NCBI RefSeq assembly: GCF_013927005.1
Contig: NZ_CP055930.1
Location: 2,914,001-2,978,000 of the forward strand
Length of the DNA stretch: 64,000 bases
Direction of reading: 5' to 3'
From: Enterobacter sp. RHBSTW-00175
Lineage (GTDB): Bacteria > Pseudomonadota > Gammaproteobacteria > Enterobacterales > Enterobacteriaceae
Program-made: the position numbers and the translations under genes
Notes under the pieces: generated by a model
Told to the model about the DNA's origin: nothing
What the model saw: the letters and a program-made list of their open reading frames with translations, nothing else
The model's database searches: none
Part shown: positions 20,920 to 31,864 of the stretch, in pieces
Layout of the letters: every line of letters starts with the position of its first letter
Position numbering within the stretch: the first letter of the stretch is position 1

Positions 20920-21912
20920 ATGAAGGCACAACGTATTACGCTTAATGATATCGCTGAGCTGGCTGGCGTAACGAAGATGACCGTCAGCCGCTATTTACGC
21001 ACGCCAGATAAAGTGAAACCCGAAACCGCCGAGCGTATTGCCAGCGTGATTGCCGAAATTGGTTACGAGCCAGATCCGGATAATCCTGCCATGAGCAGTA
21101 CCGTGGTGCCGCGCATTGGCGTACTCATTCCTTCTTTCCATAATCAAATATTTGCCGATCTGTTAGCCGGTATTGAGTCGGTTACGGCGGCGCACGGCTA
21201 TCAGACGCTGGTGGTGAACTACGACTACGACCGCCAGCGTGAAGAAGAGCAGATCGCGGCAGTGCTGGCGTTTAATGTCAAAGGCCTGTTATTGACCGAG
21301 TCAGTGCATACCCTGCGGGCAGAAAAGTACCTCAACGCCGCGAAAATCCCCGTTGCGGAAGTGATGGGTCTGTCGGAAAACCCCGGGCGCATCAACGTGG
21401 GTTTTGACAATTTCAAAGCGGGCCTGGATATGACCAACATGCTGCTGGCAAGCGGAAAGCGGCACATCGTCTATTTTGGATCGATGTCGGACGTTCGTGA
21501 TGAACAGCGTTACGCGGGGTATTGCGAGGCGATGGAAGCGGCAGGCCTGAGGGTAGGGCGCATTGCGCCCAACAAGGTTTCGTCTGTCTCTATCGGGACG
21601 GGCATGATGACGCTGGCGCGCCAGATGTACGCCGATATGGACGGTATTCTGTGTACCAACGACGACCTCGCCGTTGGCGTGTTACAGGAGTGCCTGGCAT
21701 CGGGTATTCGCGTCCCGCAGACGCTGGCAATCGCCGGTTTTCACGGGCTGGAGATAGGCCAGGTTGTCTCCCCGCGTCTGGCAAGCGTGCTGACGCCGCG
21801 CGCTGAAATGGGCAAAGTCGCCACTGAAATCCTGATCAAGAAAATCAAAGGGCTACCGACTATCGAGAAGGTCGATCTGCACTACCGCCTGTCGATGGGC
21901 GAAACCATCTAA
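20920..21912 (+). CDS. LacI/GalR-family regulator of the sugar-acid cluster
   Basis: A 330-residue repressor with an N-terminal helix-turn-helix (ITLNDIAELAGVTKMTVSRY, about residues 6-25) and hinge, followed by a periplasmic-binding-protein-like effector domain (from about 62, PRIGVLIPSFHNQIFADLL). It resembles the gluconate regulators GntR and IdnR of E. coli. It is transcribed divergently from the reductase-kinase operon and probably controls both arms; the effector is inferred to be gluconate, a keto-gluconate or a phosphorylated form. The 2-hydroxyacid dehydrogenase gene starts 133 bases after its stop. Confidence 0.88.
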   Translation: MKAQRITLNDIAELAGVTKMTVSRYLRTPDKVKPETAERIASVIAEIGYEPDPDNPAMSSTVVPRIGVLIPSFHNQIFADLLAGIESVTAAHGYQTLVVNYDYDRQREEEQIAAVLAFNVKGLLLTESVHTLRAEKYLNAAKIPVAEVMGLSENPGRINVGFDNFKAGLDMTNMLLASGKRHIVYFGSMSDVRDEQRYAGYCEAMEAAGLRVGRIAPNKVSSVSIGTGMMTLARQMYADMDGILCTNDDLAVGVLQECLASGIRVPQTLAIAGFHGLEIGQVVSPRLASVLTPRAEMGKVATEILIKKIKGLPTIEKVDLHYRLSMGETI

Positions 21913-22045
21913 TTTGTCTTACCGATCACGGAGCCTGTAACAGCGCTTTTTAACACGATTCAGCGTGACGAAGATCGCAAAAAACCCTACAAAAAACCCG
22001 TTTGATAGTGACCACTGTCGTTATGAACTTCAAACAGGTGATCCC

Positions 22046-22993
22046 ATGAATACTCTTTCTCGCGCCGTCCTTCTGGTGGCTCCCGTTATTGATAGCCTGC
22101 AAGCCCTGCTTGCCGCTGAGTTCCCGCTGTTTCGCCTGTATGAACAAGATGATCCCATCGCGTTTCTGCGTGAACAGGGGGAGAACATTGCCGCCGTGGT
22201 TACGCGGGGCGACGTGGGGGTGCAAAACAGCGTTCTGGAGCTGCTGCCGCACGTGGGGCTGGTGGCTATCTTTGGCGTGGGGACCGATGCGGTGGATCTG
22301 GACTATGTGCGCTCCCGCCAGATTGCCGTCTCGATAACGTCTGGCGTGTTAACTAATGATGTCGCCGATCTGGCAATGGGGCTGTTGCTCAGTGGCGCAC
22401 GCCGGCTGTGCCAGGGCGATCGTTTTGTCCGGGAAGGGCGCTGGCTTAACGGTGGCCTGCCGCTGGCAACCCAGGTGAGTGGCAAGCGGATTGGCCTGCT
22501 GGGGATGGGGAATATCGGCCAGGCCATTGCCCGCCGTGCCGCGGGTTTTGATATGCAGGTGCTGTACCACGACCGTAAACCTGTCGAGGGGCTTGGGTAT
22601 CAGTGGTGCGCGGACCTGCATACCCTGGCGCATCAGAGCGACTTCCTGGTGATTGCCGCATCCGGTGGCGAGGCTAACCGGGGGATCATCGATGCCCCGG
22701 TACTGAATGTGATGCCGACACACGCATGGTTGATCAACATCGCTCGTGGCTCGCTGGTGGATGAGCAGGCGCTGATTAAGGCGTTACAAAACGGTGTTAT
22801 CGCCGGGGCTGCTCTGGATGTTTTTGAAGATGAGCCGCATGTCCCGGCTGAACTGATCGCACTAGAGAATGTAGTTTTGCAACCGCATATCGCCAGTGCC
22901 ACTCATGAAACCCGCCAAAAAATGAGTGACGTGGTATTTGCCAACGTGACGGCTTATTTTGCGGGTACAAAATTACCTAACGCGATTAATTAA
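22046..22993 (+). CDS. D-isomer-specific 2-hydroxyacid dehydrogenase
   Basis: A 315-residue NAD(P)-dependent dehydrogenase of the glyoxylate/hydroxypyruvate/2-keto-gluconate reductase family. The Rossmann motif GLLGMGNIGQAIARR is near residues 152-166. The catalytic Arg lies in NIARGSLVDE, the Glu in DVFEDEP and the His in LQPHIASATH. The frame is open back to 21965, but the ATG at 22046 after ACAGGTG gives the family N-terminus. In this context reduction of 2-keto-gluconate to gluconate (GhrB/KguD type) is likely; glyoxylate or hydroxypyruvate reduction is the alternative. Confidence 0.85.
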   Translation: MNTLSRAVLLVAPVIDSLQALLAAEFPLFRLYEQDDPIAFLREQGENIAAVVTRGDVGVQNSVLELLPHVGLVAIFGVGTDAVDLDYVRSRQIAVSITSGVLTNDVADLAMGLLLSGARRLCQGDRFVREGRWLNGGLPLATQVSGKRIGLLGMGNIGQAIARRAAGFDMQVLYHDRKPVEGLGYQWCADLHTLAHQSDFLVIAASGGEANRGIIDAPVLNVMPTHAWLINIARGSLVDEQALIKALQNGVIAGAALDVFEDEPHVPAELIALENVVLQPHIASATHETRQKMSDVVFANVTAYFAGTKLPNAIN

Positions 22994-23065
22994 TACTCAC
23001 GTTTTATCTCTGTACCTGGTTCTCATGTAATGACAACAATAACCTCTGCATAGAGAGTACGAAAT

Positions 23066-24370
23066 ATGAACGATAACATTCCCAGCACCCGTTGGTTGCG
23101 TATTATTACGCCGGTATTAATTGCCTGCATTATTTCGTTTATGGATCGGGTTAATATTAGTTTCGCCCTGCCCGGAGGAATGGAAGCTGATTTAGGTATT
23201 ACCAGCCAGATGGCGGGTGTTGCCAGCGGTATATTTTTTATTGGTTATCTATTCCTGCAAATACCGGGGGGACGGATTGCCGTAAATGGCAGCGGTAAGC
23301 GCTTTATTGCCTGGTCGCTGGTGGCATGGGCGATAGTGTCGGTCGCAACGGGTTTTGTCACCCATGAATATCAGCTGCTGGTACTGCGCTTTATTTTGGG
23401 TGTGTCTGAAGGTGGGATGCTGCCTGTAGTGCTGACGATGGTCAGTAACTGGTTCCCTGAGAAAGAGCTCGGGCGCGCCAATGCGTTTGTGATGATGTTT
23501 GCGCCACTGGGCGGGATGCTGACCGCCCCCGTTTCGGGCGCCATCATTGCCGCACTCGACTGGCGCTGGCTGTTTATCATCGAAGGCCTGCTGTCGCTGG
23601 TAGTACTGGCAGTGTGGTGGTTTATGATTAGCGATCGCCCGGAAGAAGCACGCTGGTTACCGCAGGCTGAACGGGAGTATCTGGTGAAAACCCTCGCGGC
23701 GGAACGGGCGGCAAAACTGGCCGAAGCACCTGTGAGCAAGGCACCAGTGAAGGATGTCTTCCGTAACCCGGGTCTGATGAAGCTGGTTATTCTTAACTTC
23801 TTCTACCAGACCGGTGATTACGGTTATACCCTCTGGCTACCGACCATCCTTAAAGGGCTGACGGGTGGCAACATGGCGAGTGTGGGGTTCCTTGCGGTTC
23901 TGCCGTTCGTGGCAACGCTTGCCGGGATTTATGTTATTTCACTTTTCAGCGACCGCAGCGGAAAACGCCGCCTGTGGGTACGCTTCTCACTGTACTGTTT
24001 CGCTGCTGCGCTGATTGCGTCTGTGGTGCTGCGTGAGCATGTGGTAGCCGCCTATATCGCGCTGGTTATCTGCGGGTTCTTCCTGAAAGCGGCGACCAGC
24101 CCGTTCTGGTCCATGCCGGGGCGGATTGCCGCACCTGAAGTGGCCGGTAGCGCCCGTGGGGTCATCAACGGCCTGGGGAATCTCGGGGGATTCTGTGGTC
24201 CGTATCTGGTTGGGGTGATGATGTATCTATATGGTCAAAATGTTGCCGTGTGCGCGCTGGCAGGATCGCTGTTGATAGCCGGAACCATGACCTTCCTGCT
24301 GCCGAAAAAATGCGACCTTGCCACACAGGTGGCGGACGAAGCCGTCAGCAAAGAGCCGCGCAGTGCCTGA
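23066..24370 (+). CDS. MFS transporter, anion:cation symporter family (sugar acid uptake)
   Basis: A 434-residue inner-membrane transporter with about 12 hydrophobic segments and the sequence style of the anion:cation symporter family: FMDRVNISFALP in helix 1, IPGGRIA in the helix 2-3 loop, and RFILGVSEGGMLP. Relatives carry galactonate, glucarate, tartrate, hexuronates or 2-keto-gluconate with protons. It follows the 2-hydroxyacid dehydrogenase by 72 bases and probably imports the substrate of the cluster. The substrate itself cannot be read from the sequence. Confidence 0.85.
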   Translation: MNDNIPSTRWLRIITPVLIACIISFMDRVNISFALPGGMEADLGITSQMAGVASGIFFIGYLFLQIPGGRIAVNGSGKRFIAWSLVAWAIVSVATGFVTHEYQLLVLRFILGVSEGGMLPVVLTMVSNWFPEKELGRANAFVMMFAPLGGMLTAPVSGAIIAALDWRWLFIIEGLLSLVVLAVWWFMISDRPEEARWLPQAEREYLVKTLAAERAAKLAEAPVSKAPVKDVFRNPGLMKLVILNFFYQTGDYGYTLWLPTILKGLTGGNMASVGFLAVLPFVATLAGIYVISLFSDRSGKRRLWVRFSLYCFAAALIASVVLREHVVAAYIALVICGFFLKAATSPFWSMPGRIAAPEVAGSARGVINGLGNLGGFCGPYLVGVMMYLYGQNVAVCALAGSLLIAGTMTFLLPKKCDLATQVADEAVSKEPRSA

Positions 24371-24398
24371 GCGCTGGATACATAAATAACAGTTATCA

Positions 24399-24428
24399 TT
24401 GTAACCGGTTCGATTAACTGTCTACACT
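24399..24428 (+). promoter_or_regulatory. Probable kefFC promoter
   Basis: TTGTAA (24399-24404) and TACACT (24423-24428), 18 bases apart, lie 39 bases before the kefF ATG. The only other sequence in this 96-base gap is the end of the MFS message. Confidence 0.5.
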
Positions 24429-24466
24429 CTTGCTGAAAGGCAATATGCGTAAAGACAGGCAAATAA

Positions 24467-24997
24467 ATGATTCTGATAATTTATGCGCATCCTTATCCGC
24501 AGCACTCTCATGCGAATAAACGGATGCTTGAACAGGCAGGGACGCTCGACGGAGTGGAAATCCGCTCTCTTTATCAACTCTACCCCGACTTTAATATCGA
24601 CATCGCCGCCGAACAGGCGGCGCTCTCTCGTGCTGACCTGATTATCTGGCAGCATCCGATGCAGTGGTACAGCACCCCTCCGCTACTTAAACTGTGGATC
24701 GACAAGGTCTTTTCTCACGGCTGGGCCTATGGTCACAACGGCAAGGCACTGAAGGGTAAAAGCCTGATGTGGGCCGTGACCACCGGCGGCGGTGAAAGCC
24801 ACTTTGATATCGGCTCCTTCCCGGGATTTGACGTTCTGGCCCAGCCTTTACAGGCAACCGCGCTCTATTGCGGGCTCAACTGGGTGCCTCCTTTTGCGAT
24901 GCACTGCACCTTTGTGTGTGACGATGAGACGTTACAGGCGCAGGCGCGTCACTATAAACAACGCTTAATTGAGTGGCAGGAGACGCACAATGGATAG
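24467..24997 (+). CDS. kefF: KefF, quinone oxidoreductase and ancillary subunit of KefC
   Basis: A 176-residue flavodoxin-like FMN protein of the NQO1/MdaB type, the same length as in E. coli. It binds the cytoplasmic side of KefC and is required for full activity, and it reduces quinones and electrophiles. The sequence has [19 protein letters not shown] at the N-terminus and [20 protein letters not shown] for the flavin and substrate pocket. Its last eight bases overlap kefC, so the subunits are translationally coupled. Confidence 0.97.
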   Translation: MILIIYAHPYPQHSHANKRMLEQAGTLDGVEIRSLYQLYPDFNIDIAAEQAALSRADLIIWQHPMQWYSTPPLLKLWIDKVFSHGWAYGHNGKALKGKSLMWAVTTGGGESHFDIGSFPGFDVLAQPLQATALYCGLNWVPPFAMHCTFVCDDETLQAQARHYKQRLIEWQETHNG

Positions 24998-26855
24998 TCA
25001 TACGCTTATACAGGCGCTGATTTACCTTGGCGCGGCAGCACTGATTGTGCCGGTAGCGGTGCGTCTGGGGCTGGGTTCTGTGCTTGGCTATCTGATTGCC
25101 GGGTGTGTCATCGGGCCGTGGGGCCTGCGTCTGGTCACGGATGCCGAGGCGATTCTCCATTTCGCTGAGATTGGCGTTGTGCTGATGCTGTTTGTGATTG
25201 GCCTTGAGCTTGATCCCCAGCGGCTATGGAAGCTTCGCGCCTCGGTCTTTGGCGGCGGTGCGTTACAAATGGTGGCCTGCGGTGTGCTGCTGGGCGGCTT
25301 CTGCATTTTGCTGGGCATGGACTGGAAAGTAGCCGAGCTTATCGGCATGACGCTGGCGCTTTCTTCTACTGCCATTGCCATGCAGGCGATGAACGAACGT
25401 AACCTGACCGTCTCTCAGATGGGCCGCAGTGCGTTCTCGGTGCTGTTGTTCCAGGATATTGCCGCCATTCCGTTGGTTGCGATGATCCCGCTACTGGCGG
25501 CAAGCGGGTCTTCAACGACGCTCGGCGCCTTTGCGCTGTCGGCGTTAAAAGTGGTGGGTGCGCTGGCGCTGGTTATTTTGTTAGGACGTTATGTTACGCG
25601 TCCATTACTGCGGTTTGTCGCCCGTTCAGGCCTGCGTGAAGTCTTCAGTGCCGTGGCGTTGTTCCTGGTATTTGGCTTCGGTTTACTGCTGGAAGAGGCC
25701 GGACTCTCGATGGCGATGGGGGCATTCCTGGCGGGCGTACTGCTGGCAAGCTCTGAATACCGTCATGCACTGGAAAGCGATATCGAGCCGTTTAAAGGAC
25801 TGTTACTGGGGCTCTTTTTCATCGGCGTGGGGATGTCTATCGACTTTGGCACGCTGGCCACGCACCCGCTGCGGATAATCCTTCTGCTGGTGGGCTTCCT
25901 GGTTATCAAAATGGGGATGCTGTGGCTGATTGCCCGCCCGCTGAAGGTGCCGAATAAACAGCGTCGCTGGTTTGCGGTGCTGCTGGGGCAGGGAAGTGAA
26001 TTCGCCTTTGTGGTCTTTGGCGCCGCGCAAATGGCAAATGTGCTCGACCCGGAGTGGGCGAAAGCGTTAACCCTTGCGGTGGCACTGTCGATGGCGGCGA
26101 CGCCGGTTCTGCTGGTCGTGCTGACGCGTCTGGAAAAATCAGGCAGTGAGCAAGAGCGCGAAGCCGATGAAATAGATGAAGAACAACCGCGCGTTATCAT
26201 CGCCGGATTCGGGCGTTTCGGGCAGATAACCGGTCGTTTGTTGCTTTCCAGTGGGGTGAAAATGGTGATCCTCGACCACGATCCTGACCACGTGGATACT
26301 CTGCGTAAATTCGACATGAAAGTCTTCTACGGCGATGCGACCCGTGTCGATCTGCTGGAGTCCGCAGGTGCGGCAAAGGCCGAAGTGCTGATTAACGCCA
26401 TTGACGATCCGCAGGCCAGCATGGAGATGGTCGAGCTGGTGAAAGAACATTTCCCGAATCTGACGATCATCTCGCGTGCACGCGATGTGGATCATTACAT
26501 CCAGCTGCGCCAGGCAGGGGTTGAAGCGCCGGAACGTGAAACATTCGAAGGGGCACTTAAATCTGGCCGAATGGCGCTGGAAAGCCTGGGACTGGGGGCG
26601 TATGAGGCCCGCGAGCGTGCAGACCTGTTCCGTCGTTTCAACACCGACATGGTGGAAGAGATGGTGGCAATGGCGGGCAGCACGGCATCCGAGCGGGCGG
26701 CGGTCTTTAAACGCACCAGTGCGATGCTGACGGAAATCATTAATGAAGACCGTAATCATCTGTCGCTGGTGCAGCGTCATGGCTGGCAAGGTACGGAAGA
26801 GGGTAAACATACCGGTAACCCGGAAGACGAACCTGAGAGTAAACCTTCAGCGTGA
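24990..26855 (+). CDS. kefC: Glutathione-regulated potassium/proton antiporter KefC
   Basis: A 621-residue inner-membrane protein that releases K+ and acidifies the cytoplasm when glutathione adducts of toxic electrophiles bind. The N-terminal part (about 1-380) is a CPA2-type antiporter domain with 12 or so segments. The C-terminal RCK/TrkA-N domain has the Rossmann motif [14 protein letters not shown] (about 403-416). The start at 24990 gives [14 protein letters not shown], as in E. coli; an upstream GTG-type start at 24969 would sit deeper inside kefF. E. coli KefC is 620 residues. Confidence 0.98.
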   Translation: MDSHTLIQALIYLGAAALIVPVAVRLGLGSVLGYLIAGCVIGPWGLRLVTDAEAILHFAEIGVVLMLFVIGLELDPQRLWKLRASVFGGGALQMVACGVLLGGFCILLGMDWKVAELIGMTLALSSTAIAMQAMNERNLTVSQMGRSAFSVLLFQDIAAIPLVAMIPLLAASGSSTTLGAFALSALKVVGALALVILLGRYVTRPLLRFVARSGLREVFSAVALFLVFGFGLLLEEAGLSMAMGAFLAGVLLASSEYRHALESDIEPFKGLLLGLFFIGVGMSIDFGTLATHPLRIILLLVGFLVIKMGMLWLIARPLKVPNKQRRWFAVLLGQGSEFAFVVFGAAQMANVLDPEWAKALTLAVALSMAATPVLLVVLTRLEKSGSEQEREADEIDEEQPRVIIAGFGRFGQITGRLLLSSGVKMVILDHDPDHVDTLRKFDMKVFYGDATRVDLLESAGAAKAEVLINAIDDPQASMEMVELVKEHFPNLTIISRARDVDHYIQLRQAGVEAPERETFEGALKSGRMALESLGLGAYEARERADLFRRFNTDMVEEMVAMAGSTASERAAVFKRTSAMLTEIINEDRNHLSLVQRHGWQGTEEGKHTGNPEDEPESKPSA

Positions 26856-26908
26856 AGTGGTGTTGCCAGCAATATTAAAAAATTTCTGTTTCTTTACCCT
26901 GCCGCCAG

Positions 26909-27449
<541 letters not shown>

Positions 27450-27455
27450 GTGTTT

Positions 27456-27480
27456 TTCCCTCTCCCACCGGGAGAGGGAA
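27456..27480. terminator. Hairpin between convergent folA and apaH
   Basis: TTCCCTCTCCC (27456-27466) and GGGAGAGGGAA (27470-27480) form a perfect 11-base-pair stem with a three-base loop in the 37-base gap. It is probably a shared terminator, though T tracts are short. Confidence 0.7.
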
Positions 27481-27486
27481 TTATCC

Positions 27487-28335
27487 TCAGGAGGCGACGG
27501 CCTCATCTTCCCCTAAGTCACGCTGTCGGTTAGATGGCTGCACAAAGTAAGCTTTATCTTCCCAGCGTAAACAGGTCAACACCCCGCCCCAGCAACATCC
27601 CGTATCCAGACCGTAGACGCCTTCAGGCGTGCCTTTACCCTCAAGTGAAGCCCAATGCCCGAACACCACGCTGTACTCGTTGGTTACCGGCCCAGGAATG
27701 GCAAACCAGGGTTTGAGCGGCGCAGGCGCACTCTCCGGTGTCTCTTTGGAGTACATATCCAGCTGCCCGTTCGGGAAGCAGAAGCGCATACGCGTGAAGG
27801 CATTAGTAATAAAACGCAAACGCGCCAGCCCGCTGAGATCTTCACTCCAGTGGTTCGGCATATCGCCGTACATGGCATCAAGGAAGAACGGATACGAGTC
27901 GCTTGCCAGCACTGCTTCAACGTCGCGCGCACAGGCTTTAGCCGTTTCGAGATCCCATTGCGGGGTTATCCCGGCGTGCGCCATGAGCAGTTTTTTCTCT
28001 TCATCGATTTGCAGCAGCGGCTGACGACGAAGCCAGTTGATCAGGTCATCGGCGTCTGGTGCCTCGAGCAGAGGGGTAATCCTGTCTTTCGGCTTATTAC
28101 GGCTGATCCCGGCATATACCGCCAGAAGATGCAGGTCATGGTTGCCCAGCACCATCCGTACATTGTCGCCCAGAGATTTTACAAAGCGCAGAACGTCAAG
28201 TGAACCAGGACCGCGTGCCACCAGGTCACCCGTTAGCCAGAGTGTGTCCTGACCAGGCGTAAAGTCGACCTGTTTTAACAATGCGATCAGTTCATCGTAG
28301 CAACCATGAACGTCGCCAATCAGATATGTAGACAT
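27487..28335 (-). CDS. apaH: Diadenosine tetraphosphatase ApaH
   Basis: A 282-residue metallophosphatase that splits Ap4A to two ADP and also removes Np4 caps from RNA. The N-terminus [27 protein letters not shown] and [11 protein letters not shown] are the phosphoesterase motifs (GDxHG, GDxxxRG, GNHD) holding the two metals. The frame is open 82 codons further upstream inside apaG, but the ATG at 28335, four bases after the apaG stop region, gives the E. coli-like start. It is the last gene of the lptD-surA-pdxA-rsmA-apaGH operon. Confidence 0.97.
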   Translation of the reverse strand: MSTYLIGDVHGCYDELIALLKQVDFTPGQDTLWLTGDLVARGPGSLDVLRFVKSLGDNVRMVLGNHDLHLLAVYAGISRNKPKDRITPLLEAPDADDLINWLRRQPLLQIDEEKKLLMAHAGITPQWDLETAKACARDVEAVLASDSYPFFLDAMYGDMPNHWSEDLSGLARLRFITNAFTRMRFCFPNGQLDMYSKETPESAPAPLKPWFAIPGPVTNEYSVVFGHWASLEGKGTPEGVYGLDTGCCWGGVLTCLRWEDKAYFVQPSNRQRDLGEDEAVAS

Positions 28336-28339
28336 TGGA

Positions 28340-28717
28340 TTAGTGAATGAGTGTTGTAACGGCAAGACGGAACACAGGAATAGCAATGCGGAAGGCATTA
28401 CCCTCGGCGTCGACCATTTCGTAATAGCCTTCCATGGTACCCAGCGGTGTTTCAATAACCGCACCACTGGTGTACTGATACTCTTCGCCAGGATCGATGT
28501 GCGGTTGTTCACCCACCACACCTTCGCCCTGGACTTCGATTTTGCGGCCATTGCCGTTAGTGATAAGCCAGTAGCGCCCAAGCAGTTGCACAGGCATCCG
28601 CCCCAGATTGCGAATGGTTACCGTGTAGGCAAAGACAAAACGCTCTTCATCCGGTGTGGACTGGGACTCGATATAGACGCTTTGTACATGAACACAGACG
28701 CGGGGCGAATCAATCAT
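28340..28717 (-). CDS. apaG: ApaG protein
   Basis: A 125-residue protein with a single fibronectin-III-like (ApaG/DUF525) domain, the same length as in E. coli. Conserved segments are [43 protein letters not shown] and [11 protein letters not shown]. The gene is fixed between rsmA and apaH in enterobacteria; its biochemical role is not settled, though the polyphosphate-binding GxGxxG region ([16 protein letters not shown]) is present. Three bases separate its start from the rsmA stop. Confidence 0.96.
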   Translation of the reverse strand: MIDSPRVCVHVQSVYIESQSTPDEERFVFAYTVTIRNLGRMPVQLLGRYWLITNGNGRKIEVQGEGVVGEQPHIDPGEEYQYTSGAVIETPLGTMEGYYEMVDAEGNAFRIAIPVFRLAVTTLIH

Positions 28718-28720
28718 GGC

Positions 28721-29542
28721 TTAACTCTCCTTCGGCGGGGCATTTTCGCTGATGTAATTAGCCAGCTTGCAATACTGCTCTACGGAGATGTTCTCCGCAC
28801 GCATTGCCGGGTCGATCCCTAGCTCAGCTAACACCTCAACGCTAAACGAGTTGCTCAGGCTGTTACGGATCGTTTTACGGCGCTGGTTAAAAGCTTCAGT
28901 GGTAATACGGCTCAGCACGCGCAACTCTTTGACCGGATACGGTTTCACTTTATGCGGGACAAGGCGTACAACTGCTGAATCCACTTTCGGCGGTGGCGTA
29001 AAGGCGGATGGCGGTACTTCGAGCACCGGGATCACGTTGCAGAAATATTGTGCCATTACGCTTAAACGACCATACGCTTTACTGTTCGGCCCCGCAACCA
29101 GACGATTCACAACCTCTTTTTGCAACATGAAGTGCATGTCGGCAATGGCATCAGTATAGCTAAACAGGTGGAACATCAACGGCGTAGAGATGTTGTAAGG
29201 CAGGTTACCAAACACGCGCAGCGGCTGCCCCATTTTTTCTGACAGCTCGCCAAAGTTCATGGTCATGGCATCTTGCTGATAAATGGTCAGCTTTGGCCCC
29301 AGGAACGGGTGCGTTTGCAGACGTGCCGCCAGGTCGCGGTCAAGTTCGATAACGGTCAGTTCGTCAAGACGCTCGCCTACTGGTTCGGTCAGTGCGGCAA
29401 GGCCCGGGCCGATTTCGACCATAGCCTGGCCTTTCTGCGGATTAATGGCAGAAACGATACTTTCGATCACAAACTGATCGTTGAGAAAGTTTTGCCCGAA
29501 GCGTTTACGGGCTAAGTGGCCCTGATGGACTCGATTAGTCAT
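28721..29542 (-). CDS. rsmA: 16S rRNA dimethyladenosine transferase RsmA (KsgA)
   Basis: A 273-residue SAM-dependent enzyme that dimethylates A1518 and A1519 of 16S rRNA, a checkpoint in 30S maturation; loss gives kasugamycin resistance. It has [12 protein letters not shown] at the N-terminus, the SAM motif [13 protein letters not shown] (about residues 42-54) and the catalytic NLPYNIST motif (about 113-120). Length equals E. coli. Its start overlaps the pdxA stop by four bases. Confidence 0.98.
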   Translation of the reverse strand: MTNRVHQGHLARKRFGQNFLNDQFVIESIVSAINPQKGQAMVEIGPGLAALTEPVGERLDELTVIELDRDLAARLQTHPFLGPKLTIYQQDAMTMNFGELSEKMGQPLRVFGNLPYNISTPLMFHLFSYTDAIADMHFMLQKEVVNRLVAGPNSKAYGRLSVMAQYFCNVIPVLEVPPSAFTPPPKVDSAVVRLVPHKVKPYPVKELRVLSRITTEAFNQRRKTIRNSLSNSFSVEVLAELGIDPAMRAENISVEQYCKLANYISENAPPKES

Positions 29543-30525
29543 TGAGTATTAACAATCATTTTGATGGCGAGATTAAGCGCCGTAATAAAACTGCCGACAT
29601 CCGCTTTTCCCTGGCCTGCCAGATCCAGCGCAGTACCGTGGTCAACGGACGTTCGAATAAAGGGTAAACCGAGGGTGATATTCACGCCACGGCCAAAGCC
29701 CTGGTATTTTAGCACGGGCAAGCCCTGATCGTGGTACATCGCGAGCACGGCATCGGCATTATCCAGGTATTTGGGCTGGAAAAGGGTATCCGCAGGCAAC
29801 GGCCCGCTAAGATTCATCCCTTTTGCACGCATTTCTTCGAGCACAGGAATGATAGTGTCTATCTCTTCCGTGCCCATATGCCCACCTTCTCCGGCATGTG
29901 GATTTAGCCCGCAAACCAGGACGTGTGGCTGTTTGATCCCAAATTTCGTTTGCAGGTCATGATGCAAAATCCCGATGATCTCGCGTAAGAGTTCAGGGGT
30001 AATGGCGTCAGGGATAGCCTTGATGGGCAGATGCGTTGTCACCAGTGCAACCCGCATCTCTTCGGTTGCCAGCATCATAACCACTTTTGAGCTGTGCGAG
30101 CGCTCTTCGAAGAACTCGGTATGCCCGGTAAAAGGAATACCTGCTTCGTTGATAACACCCTTGTGCACGGGGCCGGTGATTAATGCGGCAAATTCACCCT
30201 TCAAGCAGCCATCACAGGCACGTGCCAGCGTCTCGACAACATAGTGGCCGTTTTCAGTGCTGAGCTGGCCTGGGGTAACGGGTGTACGAAGGGGAACAGA
30301 AAGAAGGGTTAAGGTACCGGCTTGTTGCGGTGCTGGCTGTTGGCCTTCAACGTAGGGGAGCAGAGTCAAAGGCAGACCGAGCAATGTTGCCCGGTCTTGT
30401 AACAGTGTTGCATCAGCACAGACGACCAGTTCAACCGGCCAACTGCGTTGAGCCAACTGGACGACGAGGTCGGGACCAATCCCGGCGGGTTCGCCGGGAG
30501 TGATAACAACACGATGTTGTTTCAT
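29539..30525 (-). CDS. pdxA: 4-hydroxythreonine-4-phosphate dehydrogenase PdxA
   Basis: A 328-residue metal- and NAD-dependent dehydrogenase of pyridoxal phosphate synthesis. It oxidises 4-phosphohydroxy-L-threonine so that PdxJ can close the pyridine ring. It begins [20 protein letters not shown]; metal and substrate residues lie in [18 protein letters not shown] and [20 protein letters not shown]. It is one residue shorter than E. coli PdxA. The ATG overlaps the surA stop by one base and the stop overlaps rsmA by four, so the operon is tightly coupled. Confidence 0.98.
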   Translation of the reverse strand: MKQHRVVITPGEPAGIGPDLVVQLAQRSWPVELVVCADATLLQDRATLLGLPLTLLPYVEGQQPAPQQAGTLTLLSVPLRTPVTPGQLSTENGHYVVETLARACDGCLKGEFAALITGPVHKGVINEAGIPFTGHTEFFEERSHSSKVVMMLATEEMRVALVTTHLPIKAIPDAITPELLREIIGILHHDLQTKFGIKQPHVLVCGLNPHAGEGGHMGTEEIDTIIPVLEEMRAKGMNLSGPLPADTLFQPKYLDNADAVLAMYHDQGLPVLKYQGFGRGVNITLGLPFIRTSVDHGTALDLAGQGKADVGSFITALNLAIKMIVNTQ

Positions 30526-31811
30526 TAGTTGCTCAGTATTTTCACGTAAGCGCTGGCGCGTTGTTCCTGCATCCAGGTTGCCGCTTCTTCAGAGAATTTG
30601 CGGTTAAACAGCATACGGTAAGCTTTGTCTTTCTGCGCCGCATCGGTTTTATCCACGTTGCGGGTATCCAGCAGTTCGATCAGGTGCCAGCCAAAGGATG
30701 AATGCACAGGGGTGCTCATCTGGCCTTTGCTGAGCTTCATCAGCGCATCGCGGAACGCAGGATCGTAGATATCTGCAGCCGCCCAGCCAAGATCGCCGCC
30801 CTGGTTAGCAGAGCCAGGATCCTGGGAGAACTCTTTCGCCGCGTTAGCAAACGAGGTTTTACCGCTCTTAATATCTGCTGCGATTTGTTCCAGTTTTGCG
30901 CGAGCCTGATCGTCAGTCATGATCGGTGACGGTTTCAGGAGAATATGGCGCGCGTGCACTTCCGTTACGGAAAGGTTCTGGCTCTGGCCACGCAGATCGT
31001 TAACTTTCAGGATGTGGAAACCCACACCTGAACGGATTGGACCGATGATATCGCCTTTCTTCGCCGTGCTCAGCGCCTGAGCAAAGATAGATGGCAGTTC
31101 CTGAATACGCCCCCAACCCATCTGGCCGCCTTTCAGCGCCTGCTGGTCGGCAGAATAAGTGATCGCCAGTTTACCGAAGTCCCCACCGTTACGTGCCTGT
31201 TCAACGATAGAACGCGCCTGGCTTTCCGCTTCAGCTGCCTGATCGGAAGTTGGGTTTTCTGGCAGTGGGATCAGGATGTGGCTCAGGTTCAGCTCGGTGC
31301 TGGCATCGTTCTGATTACCAACCTGCTTCGCCAGGGCATCCACTTCCTGAGGCAGGATGGTAACGCGGCGGCGAACTTCGTTGTTACGCACTTCCGAAAT
31401 CAGCATCTCTTTGCGGATCTGGTTACGGTAAGTTGGGTAGTTAATACCATCGTAGGCCAGACGACTGCGCATCTGATCCATGGACATATTGTTCTGCTTA
31501 GCAATGTTCGCAATCGCCTGATCGAGCTGCTCGTCAGTGATCTTCACGCCCATTTTCTGACCCATCTGTACGATAATCTGATCCATGATCAGACGTTCCA
31601 GGATCTGGTGGCGCAGCGTGGCGTCATCAGGAAGCTGCTGACCTGCTTCACCCGAGTTGAGCTTCACAGATTTCATCAAACCGTCAACGTCACTTTCAAG
31701 CACGACGCCGTTGTTAACCACAGCAGCGACTTTATCGACAACCTGGGGGGCTGCGAAGCTGGTATTCGCAACCATAGCGATACCGAGCAGCAGCGTTTTC
31801 CAGTTCTTCAT
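30525..31811 (-). CDS. surA: Periplasmic chaperone and peptidyl-prolyl isomerase SurA
   Basis: A 428-residue periplasmic chaperone that escorts outer membrane proteins, including LptD, to the BAM complex. The signal peptide is [22 protein letters not shown]. An N-terminal chaperone module (about 21-170) is followed by two parvulin domains ([14 protein letters not shown]... and [12 protein letters not shown]...) and a C-terminal helix. Length equals E. coli. It lies 53 bases downstream of its client gene lptD. Confidence 0.98.
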   Translation of the reverse strand: MKNWKTLLLGIAMVANTSFAAPQVVDKVAAVVNNGVVLESDVDGLMKSVKLNSGEAGQQLPDDATLRHQILERLIMDQIIVQMGQKMGVKITDEQLDQAIANIAKQNNMSMDQMRSRLAYDGINYPTYRNQIRKEMLISEVRNNEVRRRVTILPQEVDALAKQVGNQNDASTELNLSHILIPLPENPTSDQAAEAESQARSIVEQARNGGDFGKLAITYSADQQALKGGQMGWGRIQELPSIFAQALSTAKKGDIIGPIRSGVGFHILKVNDLRGQSQNLSVTEVHARHILLKPSPIMTDDQARAKLEQIAADIKSGKTSFANAAKEFSQDPGSANQGGDLGWAAADIYDPAFRDALMKLSKGQMSTPVHSSFGWHLIELLDTRNVDKTDAAQKDKAYRMLFNRKFSEEAATWMQEQRASAYVKILSN

Positions 31812-31864
31812 ACTTTTTCCATTTCAATTAACCGCATAGCGGATTACGTGGTAAATCAAGCACA

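Noticed and set aside
22023..22049. Eight-codon frame MNFKQVIP overlapping the 2-hydroxyacid dehydrogenase start
   Set aside because: Its stop overlaps the ATG in a coupling-like arrangement, but it has no clear ribosome site and may be chance.
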